Source: Candidatus Methylomirabilota bacterium (GTDB taxonomy: Bacteria > Methylomirabilota > Methylomirabilia > Methylomirabilales > 2-02-FULL-66-22). From it: a DNA stretch of 32,607 nt. Shown piece after piece: positions 7,565 through 14,921 of this stretch. The first letter of the stretch is position 1. Every line of letters starts with the position of its first letter. Both the position numbers and the translations under genes were made by a program. The notes beneath the pieces are model-generated. The model made no database searches. It was not told the DNA's origin and was given only the letters and a program-made list of their open reading frames with translations. The stretch is from contig JAPLLC010000010.1 in NCBI GenBank assembly GCA_026387775.1, forward strand, positions 1 through 32,607. Reading direction: 5' to 3'.

Positions 7565-8845
7565 ATGTCACGTCTGATTCGGATGTTTGCGGTGATGATC
7601 CTGGCGGTGGCCGTGGTGGTCGCGATGGCTCCGACCGGGGCGTCGGCGGCCAAGGCCGAGGTCAAGTGGTCGCAGTGGAAGACGACGGAGGTGGGCGAGA
7701 AGCTCATGAACGAGCTGAAGGCCGCCTTCGAGAAGGAGAACCCGGACATCACGCTGACCCTGGCGGACTCGCCGTTCACCGGTTTTCACGACAAGGCCGT
7801 CACATTGTTCCAGGCCCAGAAGTCGGCGGATGTCCTGCTGGTCCAGGTGGATTGGGTGGCGGAGTTCGCCGACCTGGGGATACTGGAGCCCCTGGACTCC
7901 TGGCTCGCCAAGGAGCCCAAGGAGTACATGGACAACATCCCCACCACCTTCCAGCAGAAGTGGCAGGGGAAACAGTACTACCTCCCGCTCCACTCCGGCT
8001 GCGTGGCGCTCTACTGGAACACCGAGATCTTCAAGAACGCCGGGATCGCCGGGCCGCCCAAGACCTGGGAGGAGTACGTGGCGATCGCGAAGAAGGTGAC
8101 CAATCCGGAGAAGAAGATCTTCGCCACCACGGCCACCTTGCAGGTCGAGCCGCCGACCAACATGACCTACGACATCTACCCGCTGATCTTCCAGGCGGGC
8201 GGCAGCCTGATCGATGAGAAGACCAACAAGGCGGTCTTCAACAGCCCGGCCGGCGTGAAGGCGATCCAGTGGTACGTGGACCTGATCAACAAGGACAAGG
8301 TGGCGGTGCCCGGCGTCCTCAGCAACGGGGAGAAGGAGAAGCGGGCGAATTTCGGGGCGGGCAACGTTGCCATGATGTTCGAGGGCCCATGGGGGATCGC
8401 CATCCAGAAGCAGTTGAACCCGAACCTGAAGTACGACATCGCCACGCTGCCCAAGGGCATGACGACCGGGACCGTGGTGCGCGGCTCGCTCAACACGGTG
8501 ACCACCCAGGCCCAGAACAAGGAGGCCGCCTGGAAGTTCGTCCGCTGGATGTCCGGCCCGGTGGGGAACGAGATGTGGTCCAAGGGGAGCGGCGACTTCC
8601 CGGGGCGCAAAGACGTGGCGGAGAAGCCGTTCTACAAGGAGAACAAGCTGGTCCAGGCCTTTGTGCAGCAGATGCTCCTGCCGAACGCGCGATCTCCGTT
8701 CCTGGGGATGCCGAATGCGGTGCAGATGAACAAGATCATCACCACCGAGATCCAGAACGTCGTGCAGGGGAAGAAGAACGCCAAGCAGGCCCTGGACGAA
8801 GCGGCGGCGGAGTGGAACAAGATCCTGGCGAAGTACCAGAAGTAA
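7565..8845 (+). CDS. Sugar ABC transporter periplasmic solute-binding protein (family 1)
   Basis: Extracytoplasmic binding protein of the SBP_bac_1 (maltose/multiple sugar) family, 426 residues. A signal peptide (about 1-28, cleaving near GASAA-KA, no lipobox Cys) precedes the mature start VKWSQWKTTE. Family features are VDWVAEFADLGILEPLD, the YYLPLHSGCVALYWNTEIF strand, MMFEGPWGI in the second lobe and the C-terminal AAWKFVRWM helix. It delivers a sugar or polyol to the two permeases downstream. ATG 7565 has AAAGGAG about 8 bases upstream; the ORF-track start (7508) lies in the leader hairpin. It is separated from the permeases by a strong hairpin, consistent with higher expression of the binding protein. 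The ligand is unknown. Confidence 0.92.
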   Translation: MSRLIRMFAVMILAVAVVVAMAPTGASAAKAEVKWSQWKTTEVGEKLMNELKAAFEKENPDITLTLADSPFTGFHDKAVTLFQAQKSADVLLVQVDWVAEFADLGILEPLDSWLAKEPKEYMDNIPTTFQQKWQGKQYYLPLHSGCVALYWNTEIFKNAGIAGPPKTWEEYVAIAKKVTNPEKKIFATTATLQVEPPTNMTYDIYPLIFQAGGSLIDEKTNKAVFNSPAGVKAIQWYVDLINKDKVAVPGVLSNGEKEKRANFGAGNVAMMFEGPWGIAIQKQLNPNLKYDIATLPKGMTTGTVVRGSLNTVTTQAQNKEAAWKFVRWMSGPVGNEMWSKGSGDFPGRKDVAEKPFYKENKLVQAFVQQMLLPNARSPFLGMPNAVQMNKIITTEIQNVVQGKKNAKQALDEAAAEWNKILAKYQK

Positions 8846-8870
8846 CCTGATCTGGACGAAGGACTGTCGT

Positions 8871-8915
8871 GAACCGGCCCGGCTCCGTCCGCCTCTGGCG
8901 GAGCCGGGGCGGTTC
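8871..8915 (+). promoter_or_regulatory. Large intercistronic hairpin between binding protein and permeases
   Basis: Arms 8871-8887 and 8899-8915 are complementary over 17 bases with one mismatch; the 11-base loop together with the flanking arm bases can alternatively form a CCGCC/GGCGG inner stem. There is no T-run after it, so it probably acts as a 3' stabilizer for the binding-protein message, comparable in position to the malE-malF intercistronic element, and only partly as a terminator. Confidence 0.65.
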
Positions 8916-8926
8916 AGGGTCTGACG

Positions 8927-9826
8927 ATGTCCACACCTCTGACGTTCCGCCGACGCTATCGCCACGAGATCCAGGCCTACGGCTTCCTGGGACCGGCCCT
9001 GGTGCTGCTCGGGCTCCTCATGGTGTATCCCCTGGGCCAGGTCATCCGGATGAGCTTCTACGAGGTCACTCTCCGGAAGGAGGCCTGGGTCGGCCTGGCG
9101 AATTACGCCGAACTGCTCAAGGCACCCCTCTTCTGGCAGGTCCTCTGGCAGACTGTGGCCTTCACGGTGGGCAGCGTGGTGATGCACCTGGTCATCGGGA
9201 TGGGGCTGGCGCTCTTGCTCCACACCAAGATCAACGCGCAGATCCGGAACTTCCTGCGGGGTCTGCTGATCATCCCCTGGCTCTTTGCGCCGACCGTGGC
9301 CGGGATGATCTGGGTCCTGATGCTCTCCCCCTTCGGAGTGGTGAACGGCTTCCTAACCACGATCGGTCTCCTTGATGCCAACGCCACCATCAACTGGCTG
9401 GGGAGCCCGGCCACGTCGCTCGTGTCGGTCACGACCATGAACATCTGGCGGGCCTTTCCGTTCTTCATGGTGATGCTGCTGGCGGGGCTCCAGGCGATCC
9501 CGGAGGACGTGTACGAGGCGGCGGACATCGACGGGACCACCCCGCTCCAGAAGTTCTGGTACATCACCATCCCGGCGTTGAGCGGCGTCATCATGACGAT
9601 CGTGCTGCTGGATTCCATCTGGACCTTCCGCGCCTTCGACCCGGTGTACGTCATGACGGGCGGCGGGCCGGTCAACTCGTCCCAGGTGCTCCCGACCATG
9701 ATCTACTTCGACGCGTTCCAGCGGCTGAAGTTCGGGTACGCGTCGGCCGAGGCGGTGGTCATGTTCCTGATCCTGTTTGCCTTCAGCGTCGTCTACGTCC
9801 GGCGCGCGGTGCGGGAAATTGGCTAG
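8927..9826 (+). CDS. Sugar ABC transporter permease (MalF/UgpA-like)
   Basis: Inner-membrane permease of the BPD_transp_1 family, 299 residues with about six hydrophobic helices. It begins with a basic cytoplasmic tail (RRRYRHEI), first helix near AYGFLGPALVLLGLLMVYP. The ATPase-contact EAA loop is EAADIDGTTPLQKFWYITIP at about 203-222. With the next gene it forms the heterodimeric channel for the sugar captured by the upstream binding protein. The ATG 8927 lies 11 bases after the intercistronic hairpin with only a weak GGGT as ribosome site, suggesting lower translation than the binding protein. No ATP-binding subunit gene is present nearby; a shared MsmK/UgpC-type ATPase elsewhere is inferred. 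Confidence 0.92.
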   Translation: MSTPLTFRRRYRHEIQAYGFLGPALVLLGLLMVYPLGQVIRMSFYEVTLRKEAWVGLANYAELLKAPLFWQVLWQTVAFTVGSVVMHLVIGMGLALLLHTKINAQIRNFLRGLLIIPWLFAPTVAGMIWVLMLSPFGVVNGFLTTIGLLDANATINWLGSPATSLVSVTTMNIWRAFPFFMVMLLAGLQAIPEDVYEAADIDGTTPLQKFWYITIPALSGVIMTIVLLDSIWTFRAFDPVYVMTGGGPVNSSQVLPTMIYFDAFQRLKFGYASAEAVVMFLILFAFSVVYVRRAVREIG

Positions 9827-9848
9827 ATCGCGACAAGAGAGCTGGGGG

Positions 9849-10682
9849 ATGCGGGCCCGACGGCGGGCCGCACACGCGGCCATCTACACCATCCTGGTGG
9901 CAGTGACGGCCATCATGCTGTTCCCGGTGGCGTGGATGCTGACGGTGTCGGTGCGGCCGAACGTCGAGGTGATGAAGATTCCGCCGCAGTGGATCCCCAC
10001 GGTCTTCACCCTGGCGCCGTACGCCAAGGTCCTGGGGAGCACGCGCTACCTGCGGACATTCCTGAACAGCTACGTCATCGCCTTGGTCGTGACCGCCTTC
10101 TCCCTCTTCATCGGGGCGCTGGCGGCCTACGCCCTGGCCCGGTTCCGGTTCAAGGGGTATCGCGCGGTGATCATGTTTCTGATCATCACGCAGATGTTCC
10201 CGCTGGTGCTCCTCTGCATCCCGTACTTCCGGCTGGTGGTCCGGCTGGGCCTCTATGACACCCTGACGGCCCTGATCGTCGTCTACACGACGTTCACGCT
10301 TCCATTTTGCATCCTGATGCTGCGGAGCTACTTCGCCCAGATCCCCAAGGATATGGAAGAGGCGGCCATGGTGGACGGCTGCTCGCGTTTGGGCGCCATC
10401 GCCCGGACGCTGTTGCCGATGTCCTTCCCGGCGCTGGTGGGGGCCGGCCTCTACACCTTCCTGCTGGCCTGGAACGAGTTCCTCTTCGCCGTGGTGCTGA
10501 TCGAGTCCTGGGGAAAGCGGGTCATCACCATCGCCATCTACAGCCTGCTGGCCGAGTTCGTCACCGAGTGGAGCATGATGATGGCCTTCTCCGTCCTGGC
10601 CAGCGCCCCCCTGGTGATCGCGTTCATCTTCCTCCAGCGCTACGTCGTACAGGGGATGACGGCGGGGGCCATCAAGTCATGA
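9849..10682 (+). CDS. Sugar ABC transporter permease (MalG/UgpE-like)
   Basis: Second inner-membrane permease, 277 residues, six predicted helices. The EAA loop is MEEAAMVDGCSRLGAIART, followed by a typical LLAWNEFLFAVVLI helix and the C-terminal RYVVQGMTAGAIKS tail that matches MalG-family ends (GLTAGAVKG type). ATG 9849 (MRARRRAAH) is preceded by a GGGGG purine stretch and by only 22 bases after the previous stop; the ORF-track start 9777 would overlap the first permease by 50 bases, so I reject it. The stop codon overlaps the kinase start (ATGA), tying transport to phosphorylation of the imported substrate. Confidence 0.92.
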   Translation: MRARRRAAHAAIYTILVAVTAIMLFPVAWMLTVSVRPNVEVMKIPPQWIPTVFTLAPYAKVLGSTRYLRTFLNSYVIALVVTAFSLFIGALAAYALARFRFKGYRAVIMFLIITQMFPLVLLCIPYFRLVVRLGLYDTLTALIVVYTTFTLPFCILMLRSYFAQIPKDMEEAAMVDGCSRLGAIARTLLPMSFPALVGAGLYTFLLAWNEFLFAVVLIESWGKRVITIAIYSLLAEFVTEWSMMMAFSVLASAPLVIAFIFLQRYVVQGMTAGAIKS

Positions 10683-11632
10683 CCCCGGAAGTCGCTGCCG
10701 CGCGCCCGTTCGACGTGGTCGGGTTCGGGGTCAACGCCCTCGATCTGATCGCCATCATCGATGGGTATCCCCTGCCGGACATGAAGGCGCAGTTCAAGGA
10801 GTTCGACGTGCAGGGCGGCGGGGTCACCGCCACGGCCATGGCCGCCTGCGCCCGGCTCGGGCTCCGGACCCGATATGTCGGGAAGATCGGCACCGATTTC
10901 TGGGCGCGTCTCTCGCTGCGCACGCTCTCGAAAGAGGGGGTGGACGTGCGCTGCGTCATCCGGGCCAAGGGGAGTCCGGGCCACGTCAGTCTGGTCCTGG
11001 CGGACCGGGCGACAGGGCAGCGGACGCTGTTCTTCCGCCGCCCCCCGACGTACGCGATCCGACCGGAGGAGGTGGACCGGGCGGCCATCACGGCGGGCCG
11101 GCTTCTGCACGTGGACGGGATCGATCCCGAGGCCGCCGTACAGGCGATCGGCTGGGCCCGCGAAGCCGGCATGCGGGTGACCATGGACGGGGAGCGGATC
11201 GTGCCCGGCATCGAAGAGGTGTGGCCGCGGGTGGACCTGCTGGTCTGTAATCCGCGGTTCCTGGCGGCGGTCACCGGGGAACAGACACCGAAGGAGGGGC
11301 TGCAGGCCCTTGCGGCCCGCGGTCCGTCCCGGGTGGCCGTCACGCTGGCCGAGGAGGGGGTTCTCGGATTCACCGAAGGACGCTTCATGCGCATCCCGGG
11401 CTTTCCGATCAAGGCCGTGGATACGAACGGTGCCGGGGACGTCTTTCACGGGGCCTGCGCCGTCGGGGAACTGCGGGACTGGTCGCTTGAATGGACCCTG
11501 ACCTTTGCCTCCGCCGTGGCCGCCATGAAGTGCCGCTCCCTGGGCGGCCGACGCGGCATCCCTCGCCTGCCCGAGGTTGCCGTGTTCCTCGCGGCTCACG
11601 GCTGCACCGAGATCGCCGACGCGATCGGATGA
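10679..11632 (+). CDS. PfkB-family carbohydrate kinase
   Basis: Cytosolic ribokinase-fold sugar kinase, 317 residues. N-terminal signature FDVVGFGVNALDLIAIIDGYP, substrate-binding GGGVTATAMAACARLG (about 45-60), ATP/catalytic motif AVDTNGAGDVFHGACAVG near 240-257, where the Asp of GAGD is the family's catalytic base. The start ATG 10679 overlaps the permease stop by ATGA; the ORF track fused it to an unrelated upstream extension starting at 10307. Co-location with an importer and a class II aldolase suggests it phosphorylates the imported sugar before aldol cleavage. The sugar cannot be named. It converges on hemW with 7 bases between stops. Confidence 0.9.
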   Translation: MTPEVAAARPFDVVGFGVNALDLIAIIDGYPLPDMKAQFKEFDVQGGGVTATAMAACARLGLRTRYVGKIGTDFWARLSLRTLSKEGVDVRCVIRAKGSPGHVSLVLADRATGQRTLFFRRPPTYAIRPEEVDRAAITAGRLLHVDGIDPEAAVQAIGWAREAGMRVTMDGERIVPGIEEVWPRVDLLVCNPRFLAAVTGEQTPKEGLQALAARGPSRVAVTLAEEGVLGFTEGRFMRIPGFPIKAVDTNGAGDVFHGACAVGELRDWSLEWTLTFASAVAAMKCRSLGGRRGIPRLPEVAVFLAAHGCTEIADAIG

Positions 11633-11639
11633 GCCAACC

Positions 11640-12821
11640 TCACGCGGCGGGCCCTCCGTCGAACCGCCCCTGATCGGCCGCGTGCAGCAACCGCCGGCAA
11701 ATCTCGTCGCAGACCAAGAAGCCCTTGGATGTCAGCCGCAGCCTGTCCTCCCGAAAGACCGCCATCCCGTCCTCGATCATCTTGTCCAGGAGGCATCCCC
11801 ACCGCATCTTTAGATCGAAGGCGAAGTCCGCGCTCAAGCCCGTCACGTCGAGTCCGCCGCTCCGGAGACCCAGGAGGATTCGTTCGGCGAGCATCTCTCG
11901 CGGTCCCACCTGCTCCTCACCGCCTACCGGCAAGACGCCCCGTCCCAGCCGTTCAAGATAGGTAGCGAGGTCCGAGATGTTCCACCAGCGCCGGCCGCTT
12001 CGCCCGTCACCGGCCTTCCGAAACGAATGGGCCGACGGGCCGAAGCCGAGATAATCTTCGTGGGACCAGTAGGCGCAGTTGTGTCGGCAGCGGAATCCGG
12101 GGAGGGCGTAGTTCGAGACTTCGTAGTGGTCGTATCCGTGACCGCGCAGCACCTCCATCGTCCGCTCGTACATGTGCGCTTCGAGATCCGTGGGATTCGC
12201 GCGAACCTCGCCGGTCTGTATCTGACCGGCCAGCGGGGTGTGCTCCTCGACGATGAGGCTGTAGGCGGCGACGTGTTGCGGCGCGAGGCCCGCGGCGGTC
12301 GCCAGGTTGTCTTCCCACTGGGCCAGGGTTTGCCCCGGGATCGAGTAGATGAGGTCGAGGCCGAGGTTGTCGAATCCGGCGCTGCGGGCCAGATCGATGA
12401 CGCGGAGCGCCTCCGTCCGGTCGTGGACTCGGCCGAGTGTCCTGAGTTCGGAATCGTGGAACGACTGGATGCCGACACTCAGCCGGTTGACGCCGAGGGC
12501 GCGATAGGCGCGAAGCTTCTCTTCGGTTACCGTGCCGGGGTTCGCCTCCAGCGTCACTTCCGCGTTCGGCGCGATCCTGAAAGCGGCGTGAAGGCGGGAC
12601 AGGATCGACTCGAGCTGTCGGGGAGTGAGAAGCGACGGGGTGCCCCCCCCAAAGAAGAGGGTCTCGAACGTTACGTTTTCGGCGCCTGCTTGGCGGAGCG
12701 AGATCTCCCGCGTCAGCGCTGCGAAGAAGTCCTCGATCAACTCAGTGTTCTCCACCGAGTAGAAGTCGCAATAGAGGCACTTTCGTTCACAGAAGGGGAT
12801 ATGGACGTAAAGAGAGCTCAG
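11640..12821 (-). CDS. hemW: HemW-type radical SAM heme chaperone (coproporphyrinogen oxidase-like)
   Basis: Radical SAM protein of the HemN/HemW family, 393 residues when begun at CTG 12821. It shows LYVHIPFCERKCLYCDFY with the CxxxCxxC [4Fe-4S] cluster motif, FETLFFGGGTPSLL, TLEANPGTV, VNRLSVGIQSF, GLDLIYSIPGQ and YEVSNYALPGFRCRHN, then a C-terminal HemN_C domain. Sequence groups it with HemW, which inserts or carries heme, rather than oxygen-independent HemN. The ORF track starts at GTG 12755, which removes all three cluster cysteines. Upstream the frame is open through VHIPFC to a TAA with no ATG/GTG/TTG; AAAGGGGA lies 7 bases before a CTG, so I take CTG as start. A frameshift from the nearby out-of-frame ATG (12841) is the alternative. 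Same strand as the creatininase gene, 71 bases downstream of it. Confidence 0.88.
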   Translation of the reverse strand: MSSLYVHIPFCERKCLYCDFYSVENTELIEDFFAALTREISLRQAGAENVTFETLFFGGGTPSLLTPRQLESILSRLHAAFRIAPNAEVTLEANPGTVTEEKLRAYRALGVNRLSVGIQSFHDSELRTLGRVHDRTEALRVIDLARSAGFDNLGLDLIYSIPGQTLAQWEDNLATAAGLAPQHVAAYSLIVEEHTPLAGQIQTGEVRANPTDLEAHMYERTMEVLRGHGYDHYEVSNYALPGFRCRHNCAYWSHEDYLGFGPSAHSFRKAGDGRSGRRWWNISDLATYLERLGRGVLPVGGEEQVGPREMLAERILLGLRSGGLDVTGLSADFAFDLKMRWGCLLDKMIEDGMAVFREDRLRLTSKGFLVCDEICRRLLHAADQGRFDGGPAA

Positions 12822-12892
12822 CGCAAGATCCCCTTTCCATTATACGGGGAAGGGTGAACAAGGAGATGGAGATCGGCGTTGGACCCTGTGGC

Positions 12893-13594
12893 CTACTCCC
12901 ACGGTCGTTCAAGCATCTCCCGGGTCTCCTCGACGGCGATCTTCCAGATGGCCTCCATGTCGGCGTCCGGGCGCTGGTGGTAGCCGCCGTAGTTGCCGTC
13001 ACCGAGCAAGGCGCGCAGCGCGACCGGGTCGCACAGCCGCACGCGGTCAAGGTCAACCATGGGCTTCCGCTCGGCCGGCAAAGTGACCCCGGTCAGACGC
13101 GTCCAGGGGAAGTTCTCCATCCACGAGCCGTGCGAGGCGACCGGATCAATCTCCACCACTTGCCCCCAGGTGCGCGGTGCGTTCCACCAGTTGTGGAGAC
13201 GCACCTTCACCCCCGGATGGTCGGCCATCCACTCACCGGCGAGTCCCTGCACCGGCGAGTTGCCGCCGTGGCCGTTCACGAGCAGGATGCGCCGGAAGCC
13301 GCTGTCCGCTAGGGAATCAAGAATGTCGCGGACCACCAAGAGGTAGGTTTCGACGCGCAGCGAGATCGAGCCGGGGTAGGCCCGGAAGTACGGGCTGATT
13401 CCATAGGGGAGCGCGGGAAACACCGGCACCCCGAGCGGCTTCGCGGCCTCGACCGCCACCCGCTCTGCCAGAATCGTATCCGTGCTTAGGCTGAGGTTCG
13501 CATGTTGCTCGGTGCTGCCGAGCGGGAGCACGGCACGATCCTCCCGCCGAAGGGCTGCTTCCACCTGCATCCAGTTCTGTTCGTAGATCCTCAT
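12893..13594 (-). CDS. Creatininase-family amidohydrolase
   Basis: Predicted metal-dependent amidohydrolase, 233 residues. Metal-binding pattern of the creatininase/MftE family: LPLGSTEQHANLSLSTD (Glu29, His31, Asp39), PYGISPYFRAYPGSISL, and LVNGHGGNSP with His109. A later acidic ligand is expected near ASHGSWMENF, where the usual GE.ETS motif is poorly kept. The family hydrolyses cyclic amides (creatinine) or acts in peptide-derived cofactor processing; substrate unknown here. ATG 13594 has GGGAGG 5 bases upstream and begins MRIYEQNW, matching the family start; the 99-codon extension in the ORF track runs across the divergent promoter region. It is divergent from the rraA-like gene and upstream of hemW on the same strand. 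Confidence 0.88.
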   Translation of the reverse strand: MRIYEQNWMQVEAALRREDRAVLPLGSTEQHANLSLSTDTILAERVAVEAAKPLGVPVFPALPYGISPYFRAYPGSISLRVETYLLVVRDILDSLADSGFRRILLVNGHGGNSPVQGLAGEWMADHPGVKVRLHNWWNAPRTWGQVVEIDPVASHGSWMENFPWTRLTGVTLPAERKPMVDLDRVRLCDPVALRALLGDGNYGGYHQRPDADMEAIWKIAVEETREMLERPWE

Positions 13595-13681
13595 CCGACC
13601 TCCCGCTTGTCCCAGGGCCTTGAAGCAACCCGCGTGATGATGACGACCACGAAGCCGTGGTACAACGATCCGAACACGAAT

Positions 13682-13760
13682 AGGATGTTCCGTGGGAGGT
13701 GCAATGTCAAGGGAGGAGAAGACTTTGCCCTTGACAGCATCCCGGCCGTACGGGCATCCT
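13682..13760. promoter_or_regulatory. Divergent promoter/operator with near-perfect dyad symmetry
   Basis: TGTCAAGGG (13705-13713) and CCCTTGACA (13728-13736) are a perfect 9-base inverted repeat with a 14-base centre. Each arm contains an outward-facing TTGACA. On the minus strand CATCCT (13687-13682) follows after 17 bases, and on the plus strand CATCCT (13755-13760) follows after 18. CATCCT keeps the key -11A and -7T of a -10 box. The layout suits two divergent promoters (creatininase and RraA-like genes) under one regulator. Confidence 0.5.
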
Positions 13761-13874
13761 GCGCCGGTTCTGGTGAGGGGAGCCTCCTGGGACTTATTGC
13801 GGCCGGAGAGCCGATCATTCAACCGAGAAGAGACCGCCCCGGCAGTCTCGGATAACAACCCAAAGGAGTGCGAG

Positions 13875-14642
13875 ATGGGAAACGGCAGCAAGCCTGTGCG
13901 ACTGTCCTACGAAGCGCTGCTCGAGCTCAAGCGCTGGAATACGCCGAGCGTGTACAACGGCTGGGAGGCCTTCACCAAGCAGGATCGCACGAAGGGGCAC
14001 TTCAATCTGGAGGAGACGCGCGATTTCATGCCGCAGATGGGCCCCATGGTCGGCTATGCGGTGACCGTGGTCATCGAGCCGAGCAACCCGAGCTATCCGA
14101 AGGCGAACCCGAACGCCTGGAGTGAGTACCGCCGCTATATCGCCGCCGCCCCCGGTCCCAAGATTGTCATTGTTCAGGATCTGGACAAGCCGAACTTCGT
14201 CGGGGCGTATTGGGGCGAGGTCAACAGCAACATCCATCGAGCCCTCGGCTGCGTGGGGAGCATCATCGACGGGGTGATCCGCGATGTGGACGAGATGTGC
14301 AATGCGGGCTTCAAGGCCATAGCGAAACGCACGAGCGTCGGGCACGCATATTCCACCCCCGTCAGATGGAATTGCGAGGTGGATGTGTTCGGGTGTCCAG
14401 TGAAGCCCGGGCAGCTCATTCACGCGGACAAGCACGGGTTCCTGGTCATCCCAGAGGAGGATGAGGCGTATCTTCCCGATGCGTGCCGGTTCATGGACGC
14501 CAACGAGTGCCGCACGCTGATTCCAGCGGCGAGAGCTTCCGCGGGAAAGACGATGGAGGAGGTCCTGCGGGAGATGGACGAAGCGGGAAGGCGGTTCGGC
14601 GAAGCGGTCAAGGAGAAGTTCGGCACCAAGGGGGAAGGGTAG
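13875..14642 (+). CDS. RraA-family protein (HMG/CHA aldolase-like)
   Basis: A 255-residue member of the RraA/dimethylmenaquinone-methyltransferase-like fold. Core motifs are WGEVNSNIHRALGCVGSIIDGVIRDVDEM (active-site-type G..D....RD) and the earlier PKIVIVQDLDKPN strand. The superfamily includes RraA inhibitors of RNase E and class II aldolases acting on 4-hydroxy-4-methyl-2-oxoglutarate, which also decarboxylate oxaloacetate. Length beyond RraA itself (about 160) and the genomic setting favour a catabolic lyase or related enzyme. ATG 13875 is preceded by AAGGAG at 9 bases; the 61 extra codons in the ORF track come from the regulatory region. It is the first gene of a plus-strand series with a ketopantoate-reductase-like enzyme and a peptide-type importer. 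Confidence 0.85.
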   Translation: MGNGSKPVRLSYEALLELKRWNTPSVYNGWEAFTKQDRTKGHFNLEETRDFMPQMGPMVGYAVTVVIEPSNPSYPKANPNAWSEYRRYIAAAPGPKIVIVQDLDKPNFVGAYWGEVNSNIHRALGCVGSIIDGVIRDVDEMCNAGFKAIAKRTSVGHAYSTPVRWNCEVDVFGCPVKPGQLIHADKHGFLVIPEEDEAYLPDACRFMDANECRTLIPAARASAGKTMEEVLREMDEAGRRFGEAVKEKFGTKGEG

Positions 14643-14775
14643 AGTCGTAACGGCGCGAGGACATGTCGGTAGCGAATATGTATCTCAAGACTCAACACTA
14701 CTAGCCGGGGCCGGGGGCCTGGTCTGTCCCCTCTGTTCTTTTTCTGCCTCAGCACCCGGAAGATTCCGGTTGACT

Positions 14776-14797
14776 CGCTACTCCCCTGGTAGTAGCG
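14776..14797 (+). other. Hairpin in the rraA-like/reductase intergenic gap
   Basis: CGCTACT (14776-14782) and AGTAGCG (14791-14797) are perfect 7-base complements with an 8-base loop. The surrounding 279-base gap (14643-14921) is pyrimidine-rich, without a clear terminator or sigma70 promoter. Confidence 0.35.
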
Positions 14798-14921
14798 TCC
14801 CCCTCAACGTCGGGTTCCCTGTGGGTTATTGTGCCCCGTTCGCCGGTTTCTGTGGTCCCGCGCTACGCCGGCCAGGTCGCTCCCGGTCGCGCCGGTTTCC
14901 AACTTCCTATCCGGTTCCACT

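Noticed and set aside
5931-7571. 546-residue minus-strand ORF
   Set aside because: Antisense shadow of the class II aldolase.
7568-9223. 551-residue minus-strand ORF
   Set aside because: Antisense shadow of the sugar-binding protein and first permease, both with firm family motifs.
10307-10678. 124-codon N-terminal extension of the PfkB kinase
   Set aside because: Lies wholly inside the second permease in another frame; the ATGA-coupled ATG at 10679 gives the normal kinase start.
12839-12844. TATAAT on the minus strand just before hemW, as a -10 box
   Set aside because: Perfect hexamer, but the sequence 16-18 bases upstream (around ATCTCC) is not a -35 and the leader would be too short to hold the whole ribosome site; kept only as a possibility.
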